Shown: piece after piece, positions 16,285 to 24,136 of the stretch | Position numbering within the stretch: position 1 is the first letter of the stretch | Layout: each line of letters starts with the position of its first letter | Source of the DNA: Ruminococcaceae bacterium UBA5891 | Lineage (GTDB): Bacteria; Bacillota; Clostridia; Oscillospirales; Acutalibacteraceae | Direction of reading: 5' to 3' | Length of the DNA stretch: 45,101 nt | Assembly: GCA_002431945.1 (NCBI GenBank) | Contig: DJET01000030.1 | Span: forward strand, 3,002 to 48,102 | Program-made: the position numbers and the translations under genes | The notes under the pieces: generated by a model | What the model was told of the DNA's origin: nothing | The model's input: only the letters and a program-made list of their open reading frames with translations | Databases searched by the model: none

Positions 16285-16893
16285 ATGACACTTGAAAACA
16301 AACTTGGCATCGCTAATTCTCCGGAGCTTGCAGAAGCCGAGGAGCGTATCAGCAAGAAAAAAGCGGCAGAGCTGTTTGAAAACGGTCTGTTGGATAACTT
16401 AGAGGTCGGTACATTCGCTTCACTAAAAGCGATTCATAAATATCTTTTTGACGAGATATACGATTTTGCCGGTAAGCTTCGAACAGTGAATATCTCCAAG
16501 GGAAACTTCCGTTTTGCCCCGCTTATGTATCTGGAAGCGGCACTTGTTAACATTGACAAAATGCCCCAGTCTACTTTTGACGAAATTGTAGAGAAGTATG
16601 TTGAAATGAATATCGCCCATCCCTTCCGTGAAGGCAACGGCAGAAGCACACGAATTTGGCTTGACTGTATTTTTAAGAAAGAGATCGGCAAGGTCGTCGA
16701 TTGGAGTAAGGTTGACAAAGAGGATTATTTACTTGCTATGGAGCGCAGCCCGATTAAGGATATCGAGATCAAGCATATCCTGAAAGCCGCCCTGACCGAT
16801 GATATACACAGCCGCGAGGTCTATATGAAAGGAATTGACCACAGCTACTACTACGAGGGATATACAACATTTAAGACGGAAGAATTGCAATAA
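16285..16893 (+). CDS. Fic-domain protein (putative AMP transferase)
   Basis: The 202-residue protein has the full catalytic motif HPFREGNGRSTRIW (histidine 112) and a flap region near VNISKGNFRFAPLMYL. Fic enzymes usually transfer AMP from ATP to hydroxyl groups of target proteins. I see no clear (S/T)xxxE(G/N) inhibitory helix in the N-terminus, so inhibition may come from another protein or be absent. The start has AGAGG upstream and lies one base after the HTH gene, giving a two-gene unit that resembles a toxin-antitoxin or phage-defence module. The target is unknown. Confidence 0.9.
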   Translation: MTLENKLGIANSPELAEAEERISKKKAAELFENGLLDNLEVGTFASLKAIHKYLFDEIYDFAGKLRTVNISKGNFRFAPLMYLEAALVNIDKMPQSTFDEIVEKYVEMNIAHPFREGNGRSTRIWLDCIFKKEIGKVVDWSKVDKEDYLLAMERSPIKDIEIKHILKAALTDDIHSREVYMKGIDHSYYYEGYTTFKTEELQ

Positions 16894-17441
16894 GATCAAG
16901 TATAGCGCAATATCGCGAAAAACAGACGCTGAGCGGCAATATGGTAATCTATATGTATTTTACTTGTAACTGTATTATTTGTGGCGGCGACTTTACCACA
17001 AAAACAGTTTTTCTATTAGGGAGTATTGTTCTATGCATCGGTTAGACATTTCGCAAAGGTTACATTGGATATCTGGTGGTCATCCCTTCCTGTAAGGTTT
17101 TTGGCTTCGGTATGAATAGAGATGCTTTTGAGAGTAATGCACATTCACACTAACTATAATAACTTCTTACAAACCGAAAAGCTCTTTTATTAGCTAATCA
17201 AAAAGAATTCTGCTGCCAAGCAGTAAAAATTAGCGTAGGTTTCTGGTAAATCACTCCGAAATGTAAAGCGACTTATATAAATTTCTCGCAGGCAAAGCAT
17301 TATCTTTGCTGCGAAATCGATAAATATAATTGGTATATTATTTTAACAAAACATCAAATAATTTCTTAGTTGCTTTGGAATATGTACTGCAAACTTTGCT
17401 GATAATTATAACCAATAATCTGAGTATAGGGGGAAATAACC
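16894..17441. other. 548-bp gap, no gene recognised
   Basis: Frames here are short and have no ribosome binding site. One inverted repeat, TTTGTGG (16978-16984) with CCACAAA (16996-17002), precedes AACAGTTTTTC and may end the fic transcript. The AT-rich second half (17270-17420) should hold the promoter of the restriction-modification genes, but I cannot place it with confidence. Confidence 0.5.
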
Positions 17442-19118
17442 ATGCCAACACTTGATTGGATTGGAAAAGATAAAGCTATCAATCATCATTTGGATGTTCC
17501 TTACCATGTTTTGGAGCGTCAATATAGTTATGATGAAAAAGGTCAGCACGCAGAGGATAACGGCAGCGAAAATATGATTATTCACGGCGATAATCTTTCT
17601 GCCCTTAAATCGTTGTTGCCTCAATACGAAGGTCGTATTAAGTGTATTTACATAGATCCTCCGTACAATACCGGTAATGAAAACTGGGTATACAACGATA
17701 ACGTCAATGATCCCCGCATTAAAAAGTGGCTTGGTGAGGTTGTTGGTAAGGAAGGCGAAGATCTGTCCCGTCACGATAAGTGGCTGTGCATGATGTATCC
17801 CCGCTTGAAACTGTTGCAAAGATTATTGCACGACGAAGGTGTAATATTTATTAGTATTGGTGAAGATGAAATTGCAACTTTAAAAATAATTTGTGATGAA
17901 ATCTTTGGATATAACAATCGTTGTGGAATTGTATCAAGAGTTATGAAATCAGGTGGTAATAAAGGTAATTTCTTTTCACCAAATATTGATTACATTTTAG
18001 TTTATTGTAAAAACATTACCTTTACACATAATTTTAAAGCTCCATTAGATGAAAAAATAATCAAAAAATTATACACAGGAATCGAAACTGATGGACCGAG
18101 GAAAGGACAAAAATACAGACCTTTTGGTTTGTATCAGTCTTCTTTGGATGAAAGGCCAAACCAACGATACTATATTGAGTGTCCTGACGGCACATTTGCT
18201 ATTCCACCAGGAGCAACTATGCCCACGAATATTGCCGATGGTGAAAAGGTATTGCCGATGCAAGGGGATGGCTGTTGGCGTTGGAGTGCCGAAAGGTATA
18301 TTGAGGAAAAAGCAAAAGGATCACTGCTATTCAAAAAATCCAAGGGCGTTTTGATATGTCCTGATGGTACTCCTTCAAAATGGAATGTGTATACAAAGAT
18401 TTGGTTAGATGATAGAGCAGATGAAGGTCAAACTCCAACAAATCTTATTAGTGCATACGAAAACAGACATAGCGCAAAAGAGTTAACGCCGTTATCAATA
18501 GACTTTGATTTTGCGAAACCAAGCAAGTTGGTTGAGTATCTCATAAACATATCTACAACTGATAAGGATGCTATAATTTTAGATTCATATGCGGGTTCAG
18601 GAACCACTGCACATGCTGTTTTGAACTTGAACAAAACAGACGGCGGTAGGCGCAAATTCATTCTTGTAGAAATGATGGATTATGCTGATAGTTTGACTTC
18701 GGAACGTGTGAGACGTGTAATTACGGGCTGTGGAGAAGGAAAAAGCAAAGCAGAAGGCACTGGTGGAAATTTCAGTTACTATGAATTAGGCGACACACTA
18801 ATGAACGGCAATGAACTGAATGAAACAGTTGGTGTTGATAAAATCCGTGAATATGTTTATTTCACAGAGACGAAATCACGCCTTGCACCTTTCAAAGACG
18901 ATGAGCCGTATTATCTTGGTACTCACTTTACCACAGCGTATTATTTCTACTATGATAAAGAGAATGTCACCACTTTGAGTAGAGCGTTTTTGCATACAAT
19001 TAAGACAAAAGCGGACAGCTATGTTATTTATGCAGACCTGTGTACTTTATCTGACGCAGGGCTTGAAAAATACCACATCACATTTAAGAAAATTCCGCGT
19101 GATATAACCAAGCTATAA
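17442..19118 (+). CDS. Type III restriction-modification DNA methyltransferase (Mod)
   Basis: The 558-residue protein is a beta-class N6-adenine methyltransferase: the catalytic motif DPPYNTG is at 72-78 and the AdoMet motif LDSYAGSGTTAHAV is at about 380. The order catalytic-then-AdoMet, the flanking HDKWLCMMYPRLKLL and VIFISIGEDE, and the res gene 12 bases downstream all fit type III Mod, which also supplies the recognition domain (about 170-330). It is slightly shorter than typical Mod proteins. GGGGG lies eight bases before the ATG. The recognition sequence cannot be read. It can methylate on its own even if Res is inactive. Confidence 0.93.
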   Translation: MPTLDWIGKDKAINHHLDVPYHVLERQYSYDEKGQHAEDNGSENMIIHGDNLSALKSLLPQYEGRIKCIYIDPPYNTGNENWVYNDNVNDPRIKKWLGEVVGKEGEDLSRHDKWLCMMYPRLKLLQRLLHDEGVIFISIGEDEIATLKIICDEIFGYNNRCGIVSRVMKSGGNKGNFFSPNIDYILVYCKNITFTHNFKAPLDEKIIKKLYTGIETDGPRKGQKYRPFGLYQSSLDERPNQRYYIECPDGTFAIPPGATMPTNIADGEKVLPMQGDGCWRWSAERYIEEKAKGSLLFKKSKGVLICPDGTPSKWNVYTKIWLDDRADEGQTPTNLISAYENRHSAKELTPLSIDFDFAKPSKLVEYLINISTTDKDAIILDSYAGSGTTAHAVLNLNKTDGGRRKFILVEMMDYADSLTSERVRRVITGCGEGKSKAEGTGGNFSYYELGDTLMNGNELNETVGVDKIREYVYFTETKSRLAPFKDDEPYYLGTHFTTAYYFYYDKENVTTLSRAFLHTIKTKADSYVIYADLCTLSDAGLEKYHITFKKIPRDITKL

Positions 19119-19130
19119 GGAGGCGGAACT

Positions 19131-20006
19131 ATGGAATTAAAGAATTATCAAAAAAGCGTTATGCGCAATCTGTCATCCTATATGGATTGCGTAAACAATA
19201 CGGCAAACCTCTTTGCTGCGTGGGAAGAATACTGGCGTCGCCAAGATATCGGCGTTGGATTTGGCGGTGTACCTACATACAACAACGCTATCAAGGGTGT
19301 ACCTCACGTGTGTATGAAGGTTCCTACCGGCGGTGGCAAAACATTTATGGCGTGTTCTTCGGTTAAACGCATATTTGATGAGATGCCGAAGGACAAGCCC
19401 AAAGTGGTCGTTTGGCTTGTTCCCTCCGATCCTATTCTTAACCAGACGATCAAAACTCTTTCCGATATCAACCATCCATATCGTCAGAAATTGGAAGCGG
19501 ATTTTGCAGGCCGTGTAGGTGTATATACGAAAGAGCAACTGTTAAACGGGCAAAATTTCTCCCCTGATACAGTCAGAGAAATGCTCACCGTTTGCATTTT
19601 AAGCTATGGTTCTCTGCGTATCGACAGCAAAAAGAAGGACGTTCGTAAAGTATATCAGGAAAACGGAAATCTATTGCGCTTTGCTGAGTATTTCAACGAC
19701 AAAGAAACGTTGTTGGCTGATACTCCTGATACCGCACTCATCCAGGTGTTGCGACAGTTATCTCCTGTTACGATTGTGGATGAAAGTCATAATGCCGGTT
19801 CTGATTTGAGCGTTGAAATGCTGAACAGACTTAATCCATCTTTTGTGCTGGATCTGACCGCTACACCGAGAAAGAATAGCAACATTCTTTGCTATGTAGA
19901 TGCAAGAGAACTCAAAAAGGAACATATGGTTAAGCTTCCTGTGGTTGTATATAACCGTACTTCCCGTCAGAGCGTGATACAGGGACGCTATTCAACTGCG
20001 CGGTAG
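19131..20006 (+). CDS. Type III restriction enzyme Res, N-terminal half (frameshifted gene)
   Basis: This 291-residue frame is the first half of a type III Res subunit. It has the helicase motifs VPTGGGKTF (about 64-72), VDESHNAGS (about 216) and LDLTATPR. The frame ends early with foreign residues GRYSTAR. Removing one G from the run GGG at 19982-19984 restores QDAIQLRGSIEQQAKAQKVA and continues into the next frame, giving an 871-residue protein of normal Res length. Thus a single-base insertion, or a sequencing error, splits the gene. AAGGAGG precedes the ATG. Confidence 0.9.
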   Translation: MELKNYQKSVMRNLSSYMDCVNNTANLFAAWEEYWRRQDIGVGFGGVPTYNNAIKGVPHVCMKVPTGGGKTFMACSSVKRIFDEMPKDKPKVVVWLVPSDPILNQTIKTLSDINHPYRQKLEADFAGRVGVYTKEQLLNGQNFSPDTVREMLTVCILSYGSLRIDSKKKDVRKVYQENGNLLRFAEYFNDKETLLADTPDTALIQVLRQLSPVTIVDESHNAGSDLSVEMLNRLNPSFVLDLTATPRKNSNILCYVDARELKKEHMVKLPVVVYNRTSRQSVIQGRYSTAR

Positions 20007-20034
20007 CATTGAGCAGCAAGCTAAAGCACAGAAA

Positions 20035-21747
20035 GTGGCCGGCGGTGAATATATTCGTCCCATTGTCCTATTCCAGGCGCAACCCAATCTAAAGTGCAAA
20101 GAAACAGATACCTATCAGAAAATTAAGCAAACATTGATTGACATAGGTATTTCTGAAGAGGAGATTGCTATCAAAACTTCTGAAGTTGATGATATCAGTA
20201 ATGTTGATTTGATGAGCAAAGATTGCAAAATCCGTTATATTATTACGGTCAATGCCCTTAAAGAAGGTTGGGATTGCCCCTTTGCGTACATTTTGGCTTC
20301 TCTTGCCAACAAGACTTCTACCGTCGATGTTGAGCAGATTGTTGGACGCATTTTGCGCCAACCTTATGCTAAAACACATCCTGCTTCCTTGCTCAATACG
20401 TCCTACGTGTTGACTTGCTCCAATGATTTCAGAAACACATTGGAGAATATTGTATCCGGTCTTAACAAGGCAGGATTCAGCCGAAAGGATTACCGAGTCG
20501 GTGAGTTTGTCAGCGAGGTTCAGCCGGTTACACCCGTTGTTCCTCAGATGCCTGGTGAACAGCTTGAAATGCCGATGGCAAGTCAACAGGAAGATGATTT
20601 TACCGATATTTCCGTTGAAGAGGTCAGAACACACATTGAAACAACGGCCGAAAATCCGAGTACGCAAGTAGCGGATATGATTCAGCAAGCTACAACTCAA
20701 ACTCAGCAGTATAACACAGAAGTAGAAAGTAACGATGATTTTGGATTTACAGGAGGTGAACTGGGCGATATGTTGAAACAAAATGCCATACAAGATTGCT
20801 ATAAGGAATCGGTTGCCGATTTGCGTATTCCTCAGTTCTTTATTCAAACAACTCCAGACTTTTTTGGTGACGAATATGAGTTGCTTGAACCTGAAAATCT
20901 TTCCGAAGGCTTTACTTTAAGTGGTCAGGATGCACAGATTAGTTTTGAGCTGGCAACCGGAGAGATGTATCGCGTTGATCTGCAAGAGCAAGGAGATGCC
21001 GTTCCCAAATACAAGAGAGTATCTAAAGAGGAAAGCGAATATCTGCGCGATTACTTGGCGCAACTGCCTCCTGAAGCAAAAATTAAAAGTTGTACGGCTA
21101 TGATCTGCGGCCAGCTTAATAAGAATAACCGCTATGCAACAAGCGATATCAATGCGTATGTTCATAGAATCGTAGAGAATATGACCGAGGATGAGATTGC
21201 CGCAATGGAGACGGCTATCCCTGTATATGCAAAGAAGATTCAGCAGAAGATCGAGGCTTTGGAAGATGCATATAGAGAGCAACAATTCTATAGATGGCTT
21301 GATAGTGGAAAAGTAGTATGCCGAGAGAATTATGAATTTCCTCCGGTAATTACCCCTGCCGACACTACTGATTCCATTCCTTATTCTCTCTATGAAGCCG
21401 AAAAGAATGATATGAACAACTTTGAATCAAGAGTTCTTGACTACGTTGTGGGGCTCAAGAATATTCAGTGGTGGCATCGTATCATTGACCGCAAGGGCTT
21501 TAGAATCAACGGGTTTATTAATCACTACCCCGATTTTGTAGTCAAAACCAAGTCCGGAAAAATCGTAATGATCGAGACGAAGGGTGATGACCGGGATAAT
21601 AGCGACAGCAAAACCAAGTTGAAGCTCGGTCGTCATTGGGCAGCACAATGCGGTGGCAACTACAGGTACTTTATGGTGTTTGACCACGTGAATCTTGATG
21701 GTGCATATAACATAGACGATTTCGTGGATATTATGAAGGATCTTTAA
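20035..21747 (+). CDS. Type III restriction enzyme Res, C-terminal half (frameshifted gene)
   Basis: This 570-residue frame holds the second helicase domain, with ALKEGWDCPFAYILAS and VEQIVGRILRQP (motif VI), and a C-terminal nuclease-like region, HYPDFVVKTKSGKIV then IETKGDD, a PD-(D/E)xK pattern. The true coding frame begins upstream near 19985; the internal GTG at 20035 has no obvious ribosome binding site. Without the frameshift it would be one polypeptide with the preceding half. If the shift is real, restriction is probably lost while Mod remains active. Confidence 0.88.
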   Translation: MAGGEYIRPIVLFQAQPNLKCKETDTYQKIKQTLIDIGISEEEIAIKTSEVDDISNVDLMSKDCKIRYIITVNALKEGWDCPFAYILASLANKTSTVDVEQIVGRILRQPYAKTHPASLLNTSYVLTCSNDFRNTLENIVSGLNKAGFSRKDYRVGEFVSEVQPVTPVVPQMPGEQLEMPMASQQEDDFTDISVEEVRTHIETTAENPSTQVADMIQQATTQTQQYNTEVESNDDFGFTGGELGDMLKQNAIQDCYKESVADLRIPQFFIQTTPDFFGDEYELLEPENLSEGFTLSGQDAQISFELATGEMYRVDLQEQGDAVPKYKRVSKEESEYLRDYLAQLPPEAKIKSCTAMICGQLNKNNRYATSDINAYVHRIVENMTEDEIAAMETAIPVYAKKIQQKIEALEDAYREQQFYRWLDSGKVVCRENYEFPPVITPADTTDSIPYSLYEAEKNDMNNFESRVLDYVVGLKNIQWWHRIIDRKGFRINGFINHYPDFVVKTKSGKIVMIETKGDDRDNSDSKTKLKLGRHWAAQCGGNYRYFMVFDHVNLDGAYNIDDFVDIMKDL

Positions 21748-21841
21748 GCTTATCCAGATAAAAAGCACATATTTGATGCATTTGTGGTAACGGCAACTAT
21801 ATTTGATGAAATCAAAGTGTAAAGATTATTGAGGTGTAAAT

Positions 21842-22729
21842 ATGGCAGACGTAATTTCCGTTAGACTTGAAAACGAGAACAATACATCTGTTAAAATTGT
21901 GAATATCATTGGCAAGACGATAAAAATGATTTCGTTTTTAAGGTCAGCCTATTCTTATGTTAAATCATGCTATAAGGATGATCCTATGGCATATCAAGAT
22001 TATGATTTAGCTAAACCAGGAGTATATATGCTGATTAGTGAAGATAGCAAATCCGTATATATTGGAGAAAGTGATAATGTTTTAGATCGCTTAAACAATC
22101 ATTATTCTACAAACGAAAAAACCGAGTATTGGGTTAAAACGATGGTTTTTCTTGCAGACGGAAATTATGCTTTAAATATTTCTCAAATCAAGTACATCGA
22201 ATCTAAACTCTTAGAATACGCAAAAAGTGTTGCTCATGTCCATATCGTTGAAGTTAATTTGAAAAATAAGAAACCTTCACTCTCACCAAACATTAATACT
22301 AACGATAAGGTTGTTGCGGAAAACTTTCTTTCTGATATTGTTACACTAACTAAAACGCTTGGAATTGACTATTTTGACATAAGTAAAACTATTGTAACCC
22401 CTGATGAAATTGCGAACAAAGAAATCTTCAGATTTTCTAGTAAAAACTATGATGCGCAACTTATCGTTGATGGTGAGACATATATAGTATTGGCACAATC
22501 AAAACTATCCAAAAAAGTTACTAGTAGTTGTAAGCAGTGTTACAAAGATAAGCGGAATTTGCTTATTGATAACGGGCATCTTGTTGAGGATGGCAACTAT
22601 TTGGTTGCAACAAAAAACATTCCATTTGATAGTGCTTCGACTGCTGCTAATGTTGTCAGCGGACGATCTGCAAACGGTAAAATTGAATGGAAAACTAATA
22701 GCGGAAAAACGATAAAGGATTTTGAGTAA
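21842..22729 (+). CDS. GIY-YIG domain protein with C-terminal DUF4357
   Basis: The 295-residue protein has a GIY-YIG nuclease fold at about 58-130 (GVYMLISEDSKSVYIGES with arginine 83 downstream in VLDRLNNHY) and a DUF4357-like domain at about 205-290 (YDAQLIVDGETYIVLAQSKLS). This pairing is seen in proteins near restriction-modification genes; the nuclease could cut DNA. GAGGTG lies five bases before the ATG. It starts 94 bases after res and touches the next methylase gene, so it heads an AT-rich overlapping set. Confidence 0.87.
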   Translation: MADVISVRLENENNTSVKIVNIIGKTIKMISFLRSAYSYVKSCYKDDPMAYQDYDLAKPGVYMLISEDSKSVYIGESDNVLDRLNNHYSTNEKTEYWVKTMVFLADGNYALNISQIKYIESKLLEYAKSVAHVHIVEVNLKNKKPSLSPNINTNDKVVAENFLSDIVTLTKTLGIDYFDISKTIVTPDEIANKEIFRFSSKNYDAQLIVDGETYIVLAQSKLSKKVTSSCKQCYKDKRNLLIDNGHLVEDGNYLVATKNIPFDSASTAANVVSGRSANGKIEWKTNSGKTIKDFE

Positions 22730-22730
22730 T

Positions 22731-24128
22731 ATGGAATTGAGTAAATGCCAAATATTTACCCCTTCTGAAATGGTGCAATATATGCTTGACAGAATTGACT
22801 ATACTAATAATCTTTTCGGCAAGCGCATTATTGATAATTCGTGTGGTACGGGTAATATTTTGATAGAAGTAGTAAAGCGCTTTATAGCAGATGCCAAGAG
22901 ATCAAGAAAACGCAAATCTACTATTAAAAGAGGTTTGGAATCATGCATTTTCGGCTGCGATGTTGATCCTAAGATGGTCGAGTCTTGTATCAAAAATCTT
23001 AATGCAGTTGCGGAGCATACAGGTTTGTTTGATGTTCAGTGGAATATATTTAATATGGATGGATTATATTTCAATGATCCGGTAGCATTTGATTTTGTAG
23101 TCGGAAACCCTCCCTATATTGCGTATACAGATTTGGATATTGAAACAAGACAAAAAACAAGGGATAATTTTACTTCATGCGCCATAGGAAAATTTGATTA
23201 TTCCTATGCTTTTATTGAAAAAGGGTTATCATTACTTAGGAATAACGGTAAGATGGTCATTATTGCTCCATCCAACATGTTTAAGACGGTTTTTGGAAAT
23301 AAATTGAGAGAACTTATTAAAAATGAGTTAATAGAGATTATTGACTGCACAGCCATAAATGTATTTGAAAATGTACTAACAGCACCAGCTATTACAATCT
23401 ATCAAAAAGGCAGCAATTCTAATATATTGATCTATAAAGAAAAATTGCCTTATAACAAAGAAAGCGAAAAATTAATTGATAAGAACCAACTATTTGATAA
23501 ATGGGATTTTACAGGTTTTGTTTCAAAAGGAAGTAGAAATTTTGGCGATTATTTTAAAGTGTCAAATTCTATAGCGACGTTAGCAAATAAAGTTTTTATA
23601 CATAATGTTAACGAAGACGGTTTCTTAGATATCAATATCGAACCGACAATTTTAAGATCTGCAAAGAGTCCTAAAACAGAGCAGTATCAAATAACTCAAA
23701 AAATCATATTTCCATACCGTTATAATAATACAGCACTTGTGCATTATGAGGAGGATGAGTTTAAAAATCAATTCCCACTTGCTTATAAATACCTTAATGG
23801 TCAAATTGAAATTTTAAAAGCGCGTGATTCTGATACAAAAGCCAAATGGTTTGAGTATGGCCGTTCGCAAGCGTTGGCACATTTAAACTGCGAAAAACTT
23901 CTTATGTCCACAATTATTACGCACAAGGTAAGATTGTACAAATTGGATCCAGATACAATTCCCTATTCTGGGTTATATATTATTCCTCGGGGCGAGCTAA
24001 CCTTGGATACAGCTTTTACAATACTAAAGTCTCATCATTTTTATGATTATTTGTTAAGCAAAGGCGTTAAAGAACGAGGAGATTCAATAAGAATATCATC
24101 AAAAGATGTTGAAGAATATAAATTTTGA
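22731..24128 (+). CDS. N6-adenine DNA methyltransferase, gamma-class type
   Basis: The 465-residue protein has the AdoMet motif IIDNSCGTGNIL (about 33-44) followed by the catalytic motif NPPY (126-129), the gamma-class order seen in Eco57I/TaqI-like methylases. N-terminal CQIFTPSEMVQYMLD is also typical. The C-terminal part (about 230-465) is probably target recognition. I chose the ATG at 22731, since AAAGGA lies 11 bases upstream; a TTG at 22722 in the same frame is too close to it. It begins one base after the previous stop, and overlaps the region before the ATPase gene, indicating coupled expression. Confidence 0.92.
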   Translation: MELSKCQIFTPSEMVQYMLDRIDYTNNLFGKRIIDNSCGTGNILIEVVKRFIADAKRSRKRKSTIKRGLESCIFGCDVDPKMVESCIKNLNAVAEHTGLFDVQWNIFNMDGLYFNDPVAFDFVVGNPPYIAYTDLDIETRQKTRDNFTSCAIGKFDYSYAFIEKGLSLLRNNGKMVIIAPSNMFKTVFGNKLRELIKNELIEIIDCTAINVFENVLTAPAITIYQKGSNSNILIYKEKLPYNKESEKLIDKNQLFDKWDFTGFVSKGSRNFGDYFKVSNSIATLANKVFIHNVNEDGFLDINIEPTILRSAKSPKTEQYQITQKIIFPYRYNNTALVHYEEDEFKNQFPLAYKYLNGQIEILKARDSDTKAKWFEYGRSQALAHLNCEKLLMSTIITHKVRLYKLDPDTIPYSGLYIIPRGELTLDTAFTILKSHHFYDYLLSKGVKERGDSIRISSKDVEEYKF

Positions 24129-24136
24129 GGTGTGTT

